Shown here piece by piece: positions 34,445 to 44,365 of a stretch of 49,885 nucleotides of DNA (position 1 is the stretch's first letter; each line of letters opens with the position of its first letter). The DNA comes from Bacteroidota bacterium (GTDB lineage: Bacteria > Bacteroidota > Bacteroidia > Chitinophagales > Chitinophagaceae), in NCBI GenBank assembly GCA_947476825.1, contig CANJRV010000009.1:1-49885 (forward strand). Reading direction: 5' to 3'. A model generated the notes under the pieces. That model made no database searches. It saw only the letters and a program-made list of their open reading frames with translations, and was not told where the DNA came from. A program made the position numbers and the translations under genes.

Positions 34445-36418
34445 TTATTTGACGATGCTTTTTAAAGTTGCTTCATTAATCACAACTGGATATTTTACTT
34501 CAAGATCAGCAATCCATTGTTTTTCTAAATATTCTTGATATTCCGAAATGACATAACCTCTTGCTTCAGCTAATGTTTTCTGTGTTGGCATATCATATAC
34601 TTCCTTCACATCTATTAGCATATACGTTCCGTCTTCATTTTTGAAGTAGGCAGTTGGTTGTCCAGCTACATAATTTACGGTTTTTGGAAAACGAGACTTT
34701 TCAAATTTGCCAGATTCAAACACTACTTTCGTTTGTGCACCATCGCCGTTTGCTTCTTTGCCAACTTCTTCGGGTGTTTTATTGGACGGATTTTTCAACG
34801 CTGTTTCTACCTTTTTAATGAACTCCTCATCGGCAGCTTTATACAAAGTTGCTTTGATAGAGGCAGGCCATTGATACTTTGTTTTATTCATCTCGAAATA
34901 CGCTTGCAAACCAGTCGTATCAACCGATGCTTTACTCCAAACTTTATTGTCAGTTAATTCAAATAACATAATACCATCACTATATTCTGTCAATAAATTT
35001 CTATATTCTTCATTCTCATCAATCAATTTATTTTCTTGAAAATCATAAAGCGCTTTATCTGAATAATTTCTAAAAAGAGAACGCAAGGTGCTTTCTTTTT
35101 GTCCATATATTTTTCCTTTTGTATAATCTTGAATATACATGGCGAAATCTGCCTGGTTAAATGTAGCGCCTGACATTTGAAACAAAATATCTGTTTTATT
35201 TTTATAATCATTACCAGCGAAAGAACCATTACGAACTGAACTATCTGGAATGGCTGCGATTAATCTGTCTAACGCATCGAGGTTTTCTGTATAACCAACT
35301 TTTTGTTTTATTTTGGTGGTATACAATTGTCGAGCAATATCAATACGACCGTCTTTTTCAACACGTTTTGATATTTCATTTTTGATAGTATCATATGGGC
35401 GAATAGGTGTCTTCTTGATTAATTTTATGATATGGTATCCAAAATCAGTTTTAACTGGTATTTGCGTAATATCGCCAGGGTTTTTTAATGCAAACGAAGC
35501 GTCTTCAAAATCTGGAACCATTTGTCCCACACCAAAGGATGCTAAAGTTCCATCGGTATTTTTTGAGAATTTGTCATCTGAATATTTGTCAACAAGGGTT
35601 TCAAATTTTTCACCCTTCTTCAATAAATTAAGTACGGAATCTATTCTTGCTTTGCCAGCAGCATCCCCTTCTTTGCCTTTACTTTTTGCAACCGCTACCA
35701 TAATTTGTGCAACTTGAATTTCACCTCTAGCTGGTCTGTCACCAATTTTTTTGATGATATGATAACCATACAAAGTTTTAAATGGTTTGGAAAAAGATCC
35801 AATTGGTGTATTGTATGCAACAGATTCAAATGGGTAAACTATTTGTAATGCGGTGATAAATCCCATGTCGCCGCCAGCAACTGCAGATTGTTTGTCTTCA
35901 CTTACTGCTTTGGCGATGCTTGCAAAATCTGCACCAGCTTTGAGTGCATTGTAAATGCTATCTATTTTATGGTAAGAGCCTGTGGTATCATCGCTGCCTC
36001 TTGGCGTGGAAATAAGAATGTGTGCAATATGCACATCTGTCTTCATTCGATCATAAGCTTCTTTGACTAATTTGTCGGTTACTTCTTTGTCTGTTAAATA
36101 GGTTTTTGCCAATTGTTTTTTGTATCCACCCAATTCCGTAAGAATATTGGATAAGGTATCCATTTTCAAATATTCTGCTTCAGCCACCTTCATTTTGAAT
36201 CGAGAGTATAAGGTCAAATATTCTCGTAATGCTTTTTCACTAAAATCGACTTTTTGATTGTTGATGTTTTTAGTATACATCCTCAGAAATTCGGCCTTCC
36301 CAACTGGGTTATTGCCGTAACTAAACAAAGTAGGATCAGTTGATTTTTTTTGTGCAGCAATTTGATTTGAAATAAAGAGCGTAAATAGTAGGGGAAGCGA
36401 ATAAATGATTTGTTTCAT
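34445..36418 (-). CDS. Periplasmic peptidyl-prolyl isomerase (parvulin/SurA-like)
   Basis: A 657-residue exported protein (signal peptide ending NQIAAQ). Two parvulin domains lie in tandem: the first around 125-225 (VHIAHILISTP, GGDMGFITAL, TLYGYHIIKKIGDRPAR) and the second around 228-330 (IQVAQIMVAV, LASFGVGQMVPDFEDASF, TDFGYHIIKLIKK). The long C-terminal half is helical and probably chaperone-like. It should help outer membrane protein folding. The gene is 49 bases downstream of the TlpA-like gene on the same strand, so both may share a transcript. Confidence 0.9.
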   Translation of the reverse strand: MKQIIYSLPLLFTLFISNQIAAQKKSTDPTLFSYGNNPVGKAEFLRMYTKNINNQKVDFSEKALREYLTLYSRFKMKVAEAEYLKMDTLSNILTELGGYKKQLAKTYLTDKEVTDKLVKEAYDRMKTDVHIAHILISTPRGSDDTTGSYHKIDSIYNALKAGADFASIAKAVSEDKQSAVAGGDMGFITALQIVYPFESVAYNTPIGSFSKPFKTLYGYHIIKKIGDRPARGEIQVAQIMVAVAKSKGKEGDAAGKARIDSVLNLLKKGEKFETLVDKYSDDKFSKNTDGTLASFGVGQMVPDFEDASFALKNPGDITQIPVKTDFGYHIIKLIKKTPIRPYDTIKNEISKRVEKDGRIDIARQLYTTKIKQKVGYTENLDALDRLIAAIPDSSVRNGSFAGNDYKNKTDILFQMSGATFNQADFAMYIQDYTKGKIYGQKESTLRSLFRNYSDKALYDFQENKLIDENEEYRNLLTEYSDGIMLFELTDNKVWSKASVDTTGLQAYFEMNKTKYQWPASIKATLYKAADEEFIKKVETALKNPSNKTPEEVGKEANGDGAQTKVVFESGKFEKSRFPKTVNYVAGQPTAYFKNEDGTYMLIDVKEVYDMPTQKTLAEARGYVISEYQEYLEKQWIADLEVKYPVVINEATLKSIVK

Positions 36419-36467
36419 TTTTAATTTTTAACTTTTGATAGGTTGGGGAATAGATGTAGGATGGAGT

Positions 36468-37910
36468 TTATTTTTTTTCTTGTTCTTTTTTCTTCTTTTT
36501 TTCTAACCATTCTATTAGACCTAATACATTGGTGTGGTCAATTCTTTTTCCGCGAATGATTTTTTTGTCATCAAGCAAATATAAGGTAGGGGTGCTGTAA
36601 ACGTCATAAAATGCTCTAAAATTTGTAGTACGCTTTGGATCATGTACATGTATCCAACCTTCTCCTAAATTATTGTCTCGAATATAGGTTTTCCATTTTA
36701 CTTGTTCGTCTTCTGCTTCTACAGCATATATTTTTACATTGTATTTTTTTAATGCTGCATGATAAATAGAATCAAATTTTGGCATTTCCGTTTTGCAATG
36801 TCCGCAAGTTGGCGACCAAAATATCAGAATGGTATAATCAGCTTTTACGGAAGAGAGGGGAATTACATTTAAGTCTGAAGTATCTAACATGCGTAAATCC
36901 ATTGCTGGTTGACCTATCATATTTGGTGCAATTTTTCGGGCTCTGTCAATATACTTTTCAAGTTGTGCGGAATCAATCCAAGTAGCCAATCCTTTCATAT
37001 AATAATTCTCCACCAAATAAACGAAGGATTCATCAAGACCCATGATTTTACTGGTTTCTGTCCAACGAGTTAAATACCAAAGTGTGTATTTGAAAGTTTC
37101 TACTGTGCCTTTTGCTTTCGCCAATAATACTTCACATTCATGTGAAACGGAGTCAGGAACTGGGATGACTAATTTAGTCATATAGTCTTCTAATTTTCTT
37201 TCATAAATAGGCGTAAAGATTAATCGATCATCTTTAAAATCATATTTATCCCAATAGTGTGCTTTGTAATATGCACGAGGGTAGCTAGAATCTTTGGTGC
37301 CATCTGGCAAGGTTGGAAGTATTTTAGGAATTTCTGGTTCGTCCACCGCGTTAAATAATTTCCCTAAAAAAGAAGTTGGGTTTTTTAAAATAAAATTGGA
37401 TCTGTAATCCGTAAGTTCTTTGCTCTTTGTTTTTAATTTATCATAAACGGTATTGGAATCTTTTTTATTCGTAGCAGTTAATAATTCTGCTTCTATTTTT
37501 TGGTAGCCGCCGCCATAGGATACTAGAAATCTTTGGTATTCATAAAACCCATTGTTTTCAGTAACTCCAGTGAATTTAGCAGTCTTGTAAATTTCTGACT
37601 TTGTAACTTCTATGGAATAGTTGTCGCCATTCAAAAGAATGATTTCCATTGACGCGGTTTTGTCTGCGAAAAGTAACATGTAAATACCGCCATCAATTTT
37701 TTTATCGGAGTGAAAAGATAATTCACCTTTGCTGTTGAGATGGGTTGAGTCATCTTTAAAAACAGTTGTGTTTTTACCGAAGTAATGACAGAGATAAACG
37801 AGGGAATCATTTGCATCCGAAAATTTGGCTTTGATATTGTAACCATCTTTAGCGGTTGCGGATAAACAGAAAAGAAAAGCAATGAATGTGGATAATAAAT
37901 ACTTGTTCAT
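36468..37910 (-). CDS. TlpA-like thioredoxin with DUF4369/DUF5106-type domains
   Basis: A 480-residue exported protein with a signal peptide (MNKYLLSTFIAFLFCLSATA). The N-terminal ~120 residues form a DUF4369-like beta domain, the middle ~170 resemble DUF5106 (ILKNPTSFLGKLFNAVDEP, IMGLDESFVYLVENYY), and the C-terminal thioredoxin domain has active site FWSPTCGHCKTEMPKF and cis-Pro STPTLYLL. A lysine-rich tail (EKKKKKEQEKK) ends the protein. It is likely a periplasmic thiol-disulfide oxidoreductase. CGHC rather than CGPC suggests a more oxidising active site than that of the protein at 1057-2163. Confidence 0.88.
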   Translation of the reverse strand: MNKYLLSTFIAFLFCLSATAKDGYNIKAKFSDANDSLVYLCHYFGKNTTVFKDDSTHLNSKGELSFHSDKKIDGGIYMLLFADKTASMEIILLNGDNYSIEVTKSEIYKTAKFTGVTENNGFYEYQRFLVSYGGGYQKIEAELLTATNKKDSNTVYDKLKTKSKELTDYRSNFILKNPTSFLGKLFNAVDEPEIPKILPTLPDGTKDSSYPRAYYKAHYWDKYDFKDDRLIFTPIYERKLEDYMTKLVIPVPDSVSHECEVLLAKAKGTVETFKYTLWYLTRWTETSKIMGLDESFVYLVENYYMKGLATWIDSAQLEKYIDRARKIAPNMIGQPAMDLRMLDTSDLNVIPLSSVKADYTILIFWSPTCGHCKTEMPKFDSIYHAALKKYNVKIYAVEAEDEQVKWKTYIRDNNLGEGWIHVHDPKRTTNFRAFYDVYSTPTLYLLDDKKIIRGKRIDHTNVLGLIEWLEKKKKKEQEKK

Positions 37911-38073
37911 GAGTTTGTTTTAAAAGAGTGACCGAAAATACGTCAACTAGACGCATGTATGAAAGAGTGTGTTGCGTAATTTGCAACACTTTAACGGGAT
38001 GACTCAATGAGCGGTTTTTGAAATTAGCTAGTGCTTGAACTACAATGCTATATTAGAAATGGAATGAAAATTA

Positions 38074-38162
38074 TTTGGGCGGCAGACACGCTTTTCGCTG
38101 CAAGTCCTCCCATGCGATGCGCATGGTGTGGGCTTTTCGCTGCAATCGTTGCCGCAATGCAC
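38074..38162 (+). repeat. Dispersed ~88 bp structured repeat, copy C
   Basis: Same ends as copy A (TTTGGGCGGCAGACACGC to CGTTGCCGCAATGCA). GCTTTTCGCTGCAA occurs twice, flanking the palindrome CCATGCGATGCGCATGG. It lies 13 bases beyond the Kir channel stop. Confidence 0.8.
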
Positions 38163-38175
38163 GAATCCTTTTAAT

Positions 38176-39120
38176 TTACAGTAAAGTATAATTGTCAATT
38201 TTGTCTAGTTCAAGGATGGTATGTTGCTTATCTTCACTTTGCCTAAACATCAAGTCGAATTTTGCATTGGATACAAGTTCACTGTAATGGTAAGAAGTTT
38301 TTTGTTTGACAATATTAGAAAAATGTTCATCGAATGCCTTCACAAAAACAAGCATTTCAAAACGGTTATTTTCTAAATCCACGAGCGTAAAACCGAAGAT
38401 AGGACTGTCTTCCGTAATGGCATGAACAAGCGTCCAATTCAATGCCAGGGTTGTTACTTTTGCTATTTCTAATTTGATTGGAAAATAGTTGGTAATCAAC
38501 TTGCCATCGATTTCGGTCTGCATACTTGCTACTACTTCTGCCTCCACTTCCGTAAGACTATTGTTTTTGTAACTTGCCATGCGCAACATCAATCCTTTGC
38601 CTTCTTTATAAGGAGCAATCAATGCGTTTTTGCTAAAGACTAAAAATGCACGAGGTTTAGAAAAACGTCCATAAATTAAACCCGTTAAAACCGCGAATGT
38701 AATAACACCCAAAAAAGCTTCAATACTTGCTACACATCCCGTTGATATGGAGTTTGGGCTAACTTTGCCATAGCCTACAGTGGTTATGGTTTGCGCACTA
38801 AAAAAGAAAGCTTCAATGAATTTTTGAAATGGGGTATAGGCATTATTAATACCTAGATTTTCGATGCCCAAATAATAATAAATACCAGCAAAAATGAGAT
38901 TGATGAAGATGAAAGAGCTAAACCCAAAAACAAGGAATCTTGGTAAGGATAAATCCAATAAGGTATGAAAAAGGCTAATGTGTTTTGGAAATGCTAACCC
39001 TGTTTTTCGGATATTTGTTCCACCATTTTTATTAAGTATTCTGCCAGCAGAATTGCCAGTTGTATTGTCGAATCCTGTATTCGTAATCGATTTATGTCTG
39101 CGGAGATTATCTAAATTCAT
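38176..39120 (-). CDS. Inward-rectifier (Kir-type) potassium channel
   Basis: A 314-residue channel protein. A hydrophilic N-terminus (1-58) is followed by TM1 (about 62-84), the pore helix and selectivity filter TTVGYG (113-118), TM2 (about 130-150) and a C-terminal immunoglobulin-like Kir domain beginning RFSKPRAFLVFSKNA. This is the prokaryotic KirBac layout. A promoter box TATTTTTG on the minus strand lies at 39136-39143, 15 bases before the ATG. It is the second K+ channel in the window, and both have a dispersed repeat directly past their stop. Confidence 0.92.
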   Translation of the reverse strand: MNLDNLRRHKSITNTGFDNTTGNSAGRILNKNGGTNIRKTGLAFPKHISLFHTLLDLSLPRFLVFGFSSFIFINLIFAGIYYYLGIENLGINNAYTPFQKFIEAFFFSAQTITTVGYGKVSPNSISTGCVASIEAFLGVITFAVLTGLIYGRFSKPRAFLVFSKNALIAPYKEGKGLMLRMASYKNNSLTEVEAEVVASMQTEIDGKLITNYFPIKLEIAKVTTLALNWTLVHAITEDSPIFGFTLVDLENNRFEMLVFVKAFDEHFSNIVKQKTSYHYSELVSNAKFDLMFRQSEDKQHTILELDKIDNYTLL

Positions 39121-39135
39121 GGTCTATAAAGGAAA

Positions 39136-39143
39136 CAAAAATA
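39136..39143 (-). promoter_or_regulatory. -7 promoter box for the Kir channel gene
   Basis: The minus strand reads TATTTTTG, matching TAnnTTTG, 15 bases before the ATG at 39120. Confidence 0.4.
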
Positions 39144-39227
39144 CAAGGAATATCCTATCAATTCCCCAAGCATTTATTTTTTTTCTTCCAAAAAAATGAT
39201 ACGGGATAGGTTATATAATCATTGGCC

Positions 39228-39986
39228 TTATACATGTACAAAAGTTGATGCGATACGCATACATAAAGGAATGAAATACATCATGCCATCTATCGCAAAA
39301 AGATATTGCCATTGCGTTCGCTTGTTTATATAAAAGAAATAGGATATCAGGCTAAGGCTTATCGCTTGAAGAATAAAAATAGATGATAAATAAAAACTAA
39401 GGCCTAGCAACAGGATTAACATGCCTGCAAGCAAAAGAAAATAGTTTCTTCTGTATGCCCAAATCACTTCGTCTTTGATATAAAAATGATAACAAAGAAT
39501 CAGCATAAATAAGAATCGATGGATGCCTAAGAGTATTATGGATGAAGAGTTGTAGGATATATGCGGAAGAGATAATGGCAATATATAAGTACATATTGTC
39601 CAAATGAATGCAAGTAAAATTACTTTGAATCCTTTATAGAAAATAAGTTTTGGAATGCGAATGAATACTGGCAATATATACAGTACAGACAGTAGCACAA
39701 GGAGGGCAAGCGGATAAAAAGAAATAGGTTCGGTGAACCAAAAACAAATCATACTACCAATACAACCTATGACAGTTAATGGCATTGCGTATTTATATAC
39801 TTTAGATTTGATATAATATAAATTATACGTCGTTAGGGTTGCAAAAAATATAAATCCATAAAAAGGCAAGGCAGCTAAGTGGCTATTATTTGCTTGAATA
39901 GTTTCAATGCATAAACAAACCGCACCAACTGAAATAAACAAATTGCTGCTTAGAATAAATTGATAAATTTGTTTGAATAACTGCAT
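39228..39986 (-). CDS. Polytopic membrane protein, UbiA-superfamily-like
   Basis: About 252 residues from the ATG at 39986 (an in-frame ATG at 40064 would add a less convincing leader). There are eight or nine hydrophobic segments, and the topology resembles UbiA prenyltransferases. The two catalytic DxxxD motifs of that family are not seen, so it would be a degenerate or unrelated membrane protein. The function is unknown. It is divergent from the arginase-family gene at 40117. Confidence 0.65.
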   Translation of the reverse strand: MQLFKQIYQFILSSNLFISVGAVCLCIETIQANNSHLAALPFYGFIFFATLTTYNLYYIKSKVYKYAMPLTVIGCIGSMICFWFTEPISFYPLALLVLLSVLYILPVFIRIPKLIFYKGFKVILLAFIWTICTYILPLSLPHISYNSSSIILLGIHRFLFMLILCYHFYIKDEVIWAYRRNYFLLLAGMLILLLGLSFYLSSIFILQAISLSLISYFFYINKRTQWQYLFAIDGMMYFIPLCMRIASTFVHV

Positions 39987-40104
39987 CACTAATCTGCAAA
40001 GTACTTGTATAAAATTTGAAAAAGGGAAATTAAAAATTCTATTTTTAGAAATCAACAGATACAATTTTTGATTCCAGAATTATAGAACCTTCAAATTTTC
40101 AAAC

Positions 40105-40112
40105 TATCTTTA
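40105..40112 (+). promoter_or_regulatory. -7-like box before the arginase-family gene
   Basis: TATCTTTA matches seven of eight bases of TAnnTTTG and ends four bases before the ATG at 40117, suggesting a leaderless or nearly leaderless transcript. Confidence 0.35.
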
Positions 40113-40116
40113 CCCG

Positions 40117-41064
40117 ATGCGAAATATAAAAATTATTGAGGTAAAATCAGAAATTGGAGCAGGCACAAGAGGTGCTAGTTTGGGTGTGGATGCATTAAAA
40201 ATTGCGGCCTTAGATTTCATGAGTAATTTTTTTGTCAACTTTCCGAATGATGTTGTAGAGACGGAAAATAATTTATTGTATGAACCCATAGAAAGCCCTT
40301 ACGCCAAACGAATTAAGGGTGTAAAAACTATTTATGACAGAGTATCAAAAGTGGTGGAAACAAATTTGAGATCTGGCTTATTTCCTTTGGTATTGGCAGG
40401 CGATCATAGCAGTGCTGGTGCTACTATTGCTGGTATTAAAATGGCAAAACCAAAATCTAGATTAGGTGTAGTTTGGATTGATGCGCATGCCGATATGCAT
40501 TCGCCGTATACAACGCCAACAGGAAATATGCATGGCATGCCATTGGCTATTACTTTGGCTGAAGATAATTTGGATTGTCAATTACATCATCCAGATGAAG
40601 GTACCTTAAAGGTTTGGAATGAGTTAAAAAATTTAGGTAAAATATGTCCGAAAGTATTGCCAGAAGATGTAGTATTTATTGCACTAAGAGATACAGAAAA
40701 AGAGGAAGATTATATTTTAAAAAAATTAGGCATTAAAGTCATTCCAGTGTCGGAAGTTCGTAAAAAAGGCGTTGCCCATGTGGTTCGTCAAACTTTATTA
40801 AGCCTACAAAAGTGCGATGATATTTATGTTTCATTTGATGTGGATAGTTTGGATAGTAGTATTAGTAGAGGTACTGGAACACCCGTTGCGAATGGATTAA
40901 AAGAGAGAGAGGCAGAAGATATTTTAGCAGGCTTGATGCAAAATCACAAAATTTGTTGCTTCGAAATAACAGAAGTAAATCCGACATTAGATAAAGAAAA
41001 TTTGATGGCGGAAATTGCATTTAATATTATACAAAGGAGCGTCAATATATTGTTGATGAATTAG
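40117..41064 (+). CDS. Arginase/agmatinase family (ureohydrolase) enzyme
   Basis: A 315-residue binuclear manganese enzyme. Metal-binding motifs are GDHS (95-98), DAHAD (122-126) and SFDVDSLDSS (about 240-250), with a further EITEVNP near the C-terminus. The N-terminal EIGAGTRGASLG fits arginases (arginine to ornithine plus urea) more than agmatinases. The substrate assignment is moderate; the enzyme class is secure. A short terminator-like hairpin follows at 41067-41091. Confidence 0.92.
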   Translation: MRNIKIIEVKSEIGAGTRGASLGVDALKIAALDFMSNFFVNFPNDVVETENNLLYEPIESPYAKRIKGVKTIYDRVSKVVETNLRSGLFPLVLAGDHSSAGATIAGIKMAKPKSRLGVVWIDAHADMHSPYTTPTGNMHGMPLAITLAEDNLDCQLHHPDEGTLKVWNELKNLGKICPKVLPEDVVFIALRDTEKEEDYILKKLGIKVIPVSEVRKKGVAHVVRQTLLSLQKCDDIYVSFDVDSLDSSISRGTGTPVANGLKEREAEDILAGLMQNHKICCFEITEVNPTLDKENLMAEIAFNIIQRSVNILLMN

Positions 41065-41066
41065 GT

Positions 41067-41091
41067 GGCTGAAGTGAAATAGCCGTTTTTT
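41067..41091 (+). terminator. Weak terminator after the arginase-family gene
   Basis: GGCT (41067-41070) pairs with AGCC (41081-41084), followed by a run of six T. The stem is short. Confidence 0.45.
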
Positions 41092-41215
41092 CTATACATG
41101 CATTGAATTCTTGATGCTTCTACTTGTAGGGTCATTGAAAATTTATTGATTAAACAATCCCAAAACACTCCTCAAATTTTAAAATTATTTAACGATTGAA
41201 TTTGAAATCTATGAA

Positions 41216-41223
41216 TACTTTTG
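41216..41223 (+). promoter_or_regulatory. -7 promoter box for the moxR operon
   Basis: TACTTTTG matches TAnnTTTG fully; a TTG at 41196-41198 lies 17 bases upstream. The first gene starts at 41249. Confidence 0.45.
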
Positions 41224-41248
41224 GGCTCCGAAAAAATAATGTATACAC

Positions 41249-42250
41249 ATGGAAAATAGTTCAATTGATATTCGCGCACTGAATGAACGTATCAATCAAA
41301 AAAGTGCCTTCTTGGATTTGCTCACAATGGAGATTAATAAATCCATCGTTGGACAAAAATATATGATAGAGCGATTATTGATTGGTTTGCTTGCACAAGG
41401 TCATGTATTGCTAGAAGGTGTGCCAGGTTTGGCGAAAACTTTAGCTATCAAATCCTTGGCACTAGCGATTAATGGTAAATTCTCAAGGATACAGTTTACA
41501 CCCGATTTATTACCTGCCGATGTAGTCGGTACTATGATTTATAACCAACAACAAAATCAATTTCAGGTTCGTAAAGGACCTATATTCGCCAACTTTATTT
41601 TGGCGGATGAAATAAATAGAGCCCCAGCAAAAGTGCAAAGTGCATTGCTCGAGGCCATGCAAGAAAAACAAATTACATTAGGCGATACAACCTTTAAATT
41701 GGAAGAACCATTTTTAGTTTTGGCCACACAAAATCCAATTGAGCAAGAAGGTACTTATACATTGCCAGAAGCACAAGTCGATCGTTTCATGTTGAAGATT
41801 GTAGTGGATTACCCACAAATGGAAGAAGAACGAATGATTATTCGCCAAAATATGAATCCAAGTGCACAACCTAAGATTAATCCAATCGTATCTCCTACAG
41901 ATATTATTGAAGCTCGCAACTTAGTTCGTGAAGTGTACATGGATGAAAAGATTGAAAAGTATATTTTGGATATCGTCTTTGCTACACGTCAACCGGAAGC
42001 GTATAAATTGGCTAAACTAAAACCATTGATTAGCTATGGAGCATCTCCGAGAGCTAGTATTAATTTGGCATTGGCTTCTAAGGCGTATGCATTTATCAAA
42101 CGCAGAGGTTATGTAATTCCAGAGGATGTGCGAGCTGTTTGTATGGATGTCATGCGCCATCGTGTGGGCGTTACTTACGAAGCCGAGGCAGAAAACATGA
42201 CGAGTGAAATGATAGTGAGTGAAATTTTAAATGCAGTAGAAGTGCCTTAG
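41249..42250 (+). CDS. MoxR-family AAA ATPase
   Basis: A 333-residue ATPase of the MoxR branch. Walker A is GVPGLAKT (57-64), Walker B FILADEINRAP (114-124), and sensor ATQNPIEQEGTYTLPEAQVDRF is canonical. MoxR proteins act as chaperones that insert metals or remodel VWA-domain partners; here the VWA partner is two genes downstream. It heads an operon with the DUF58, BatD-like and BatA genes, an arrangement known from the Bacteroidetes aerotolerance (bat) loci. Confidence 0.94.
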   Translation: MENSSIDIRALNERINQKSAFLDLLTMEINKSIVGQKYMIERLLIGLLAQGHVLLEGVPGLAKTLAIKSLALAINGKFSRIQFTPDLLPADVVGTMIYNQQQNQFQVRKGPIFANFILADEINRAPAKVQSALLEAMQEKQITLGDTTFKLEEPFLVLATQNPIEQEGTYTLPEAQVDRFMLKIVVDYPQMEEERMIIRQNMNPSAQPKINPIVSPTDIIEARNLVREVYMDEKIEKYILDIVFATRQPEAYKLAKLKPLISYGASPRASINLALASKAYAFIKRRGYVIPEDVRAVCMDVMRHRVGVTYEAEAENMTSEMIVSEILNAVEVP

Positions 42251-42318
42251 TCCGTTTGCGTTATAGATTATAAACAGCATCCCACATTCAAAATTCATAA
42301 TTCACAATTCTCTTCAAC

Positions 42319-43236
42319 TTGTCTTTTTTTTCTAAACATATTGCTCCTTCTAACCTAGACACCAAGTTGCGTACTTCGGAGATTATGGCGAAAGTACGTG
42401 GCATAGAAATTAAAACAAAAGGTCTTACTAACCATATTTTTAGTGGCGAATACCATAGTGCATTTAAGGGTAGAGGTATGAGTTTCAGTGAGGTTCGTGA
42501 ATATGCTTTTGGTGATGATGTACGAAGTATAGATTGGAATGTTACGGCTCGTTTTAATTCGCCATTTATTAAAGTATTTGAAGAAGAAAGAGAATTGACC
42601 TTGATGCTCGTGGTGGATATTAGCGCGAGTTCTTTGTTTGGCACATCAAAGCAAACCAAAAGGGATTTGATTACAGAAATATGTGCTGTTCTTTCTTTTA
42701 GTGCAATTACCAATAATGATAAAGTAGGCATCCTATTTTTTAGTGATAAAATTGAAAAATACATTCCACCGAAAAAAGGGAAGTCACATATCCTGTTTAT
42801 CATTCGCGAATTGATTACCATGAAGCCGCACAGTAATGCACAAACTAATTTGCAAGAAGCATTGAAGTTTTTAAATTCTGTGATGAAGAAAAGAGCCATC
42901 ACTTTCGTCCTTTCTGATTTTATTAGCTCGCCGTATCATGATGCTTTGCATATTGCGAGTAAAAGACATGATGTAATAGGCATGCATATTTATGATTTGA
43001 GAGATGCTACTTTCCCAAAAGTTGGGGTCGTAAAAATGATGGATTCCGAAACGAAACAAAGCAAATGGATAGACACCTCTTCGGCCAATTTCCAGAAAAC
43101 CTATGTTGCCAATTTTGAACAACAGGTGAAATCTACTAAAGATACTTTTCAAAAAAGTGGAGCCCAATATGTCACTATCCGTACAGATGAAGATTATGTG
43201 AAACGATTACAATTATTTTTTAAAAGCAGAAAATAA
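42319..43236 (+). CDS. DUF58 domain protein of the MoxR/Bat operon
   Basis: About 305 residues from TTG at 42319; TTG at 42366 (giving MRTSEIMAKVRGIEIK) and ATG at 42384 are shorter alternatives, and the family's usual N-terminus favours the 42366 region. The DUF58 hallmark is GEYHSAFKGRGMSFSEVREY followed by GDDVRSIDWNVTAR, then a VWA-like fold with MIDAS-type VVDISASS. It is cytoplasmic and partners with MoxR ATPases. The 68-base gap before it holds AT-rich repeated words (ATTCATAATTCACAATTC). Confidence 0.88.
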   Translation: MSFFSKHIAPSNLDTKLRTSEIMAKVRGIEIKTKGLTNHIFSGEYHSAFKGRGMSFSEVREYAFGDDVRSIDWNVTARFNSPFIKVFEEERELTLMLVVDISASSLFGTSKQTKRDLITEICAVLSFSAITNNDKVGILFFSDKIEKYIPPKKGKSHILFIIRELITMKPHSNAQTNLQEALKFLNSVMKKRAITFVLSDFISSPYHDALHIASKRHDVIGMHIYDLRDATFPKVGVVKMMDSETKQSKWIDTSSANFQKTYVANFEQQVKSTKDTFQKSGAQYVTIRTDEDYVKRLQLFFKSRK

Positions 43237-43253
43237 GTAGACTGGAATTACCT

Positions 43254-44360
43254 ATGGATACAATAATAGTCAACACTAAAAATCTAATGTCTTCATTCCT
43301 TATTGTTTGTAAAATGCAGGGAGAGCAAGGCATTCAAGGTGAATTCAAATTGGAAAAGGTTAGCGTTCGTAATACTTTAAAATCAACTCTACTAAAATAT
43401 ATCACTGCATTTCTATTTCTATTTCTATTCTCATCCCTAGTTGCTTCGGCTCAAGTTGGAATTAATAGTCATATTGATAAGGAAAGTATTTTAATTGGAG
43501 ATTATGTTGAATTTCAATGGAGTGCTTCTTATAATCCATTGCAATACCAAGTGCAATTCCCGATGCTGCCAGATACGTTTAACCATTTTGAAGTTATAGA
43601 AAGAAGTAAAATAGATACAACGATAGACAGAGATTTAAGCACATTCAAACAAACCATAAGAATCACCAATTTTGATTCAGGCAAGTGGCAATTACCAATA
43701 TTTGATTTCGAAGTAAAACCATTACATGGCGAGTCTGCCTTTACTTTGCATACAGATTCAAGCCTATTTGTGAATGTGAATACAGTTGCAGTGGATACAT
43801 CCAAAGCGTTTATGCCAATCAAAGGGATACGCGCAGCTAGCATGCCTTTGAAGCTCATTATTTTATACACCATTGGGGCTATTCTTATAGCTGCTTTACT
43901 CATTTTCTTGGTATGGTATCTCATCAAAACGATGCGAGAAAAAAATAAGGCACCACTACCAACTACGCCACAAATTATTTTATTGCCACATGAAAAGGCA
44001 TTGCAATCATTAGGTCAGTTAGAAAAATTGGAGCTGTGGCAACAAGGTCAAGAGAAATTATATCATACCCAATTGACTGATATTATTCGTACTTATTTAG
44101 AAGAACAATTTCAAATTGATTGTTTGGAAAAAACATCTTCTGAAATTATTGCTCAAGTAAAAAAACAAAAAATGTTGAATGCATTCCGCCAACCTTTGCG
44201 AAATTTATTTGAAGTTGCAGATATGGTAAAATTCGCGAAAGGCCAGCCTAGTGCGGAGGAACATCTTCAATGTATGGAAATTGCAATTCAAATAATACAG
44301 GAGTCTTATAAAAAATTAAAAGCCGCAGCTGATTTTGAAACCAGTAAACATGCACAATAA
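43254..44360 (+). CDS. BatD-like (DUF4381-like) membrane protein
   Basis: Up to 368 residues; the true start is unclear because a signal-like hydrophobic stretch (FLFLFLFSSLVASA) only begins about 48 codons in. Starts at 43287, 43314 or TTG 43350 would give a normal signal peptide. The mature N-terminal half is a beta-domain like the first part of BatD (SILIGDYVEFQWSASY, FEVIERSKIDTT), then one membrane segment (LIILYTIGAILIAALLIFL) and a cytoplasmic helical tail like DUF4381. It lies 17 bases after the DUF58 gene and 5 bases before batA. Confidence 0.7.
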   Translation: MDTIIVNTKNLMSSFLIVCKMQGEQGIQGEFKLEKVSVRNTLKSTLLKYITAFLFLFLFSSLVASAQVGINSHIDKESILIGDYVEFQWSASYNPLQYQVQFPMLPDTFNHFEVIERSKIDTTIDRDLSTFKQTIRITNFDSGKWQLPIFDFEVKPLHGESAFTLHTDSSLFVNVNTVAVDTSKAFMPIKGIRAASMPLKLIILYTIGAILIAALLIFLVWYLIKTMREKNKAPLPTTPQIILLPHEKALQSLGQLEKLELWQQGQEKLYHTQLTDIIRTYLEEQFQIDCLEKTSSEIIAQVKKQKMLNAFRQPLRNLFEVADMVKFAKGQPSAEEHLQCMEIAIQIIQESYKKLKAAADFETSKHAQ

Positions 44361-44365
44361 TATTC

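Noticed and set aside
39228-39986. Naming the membrane protein a UbiA prenyltransferase
   Set aside because: The topology is similar, but the Asp-rich catalytic motifs are missing.
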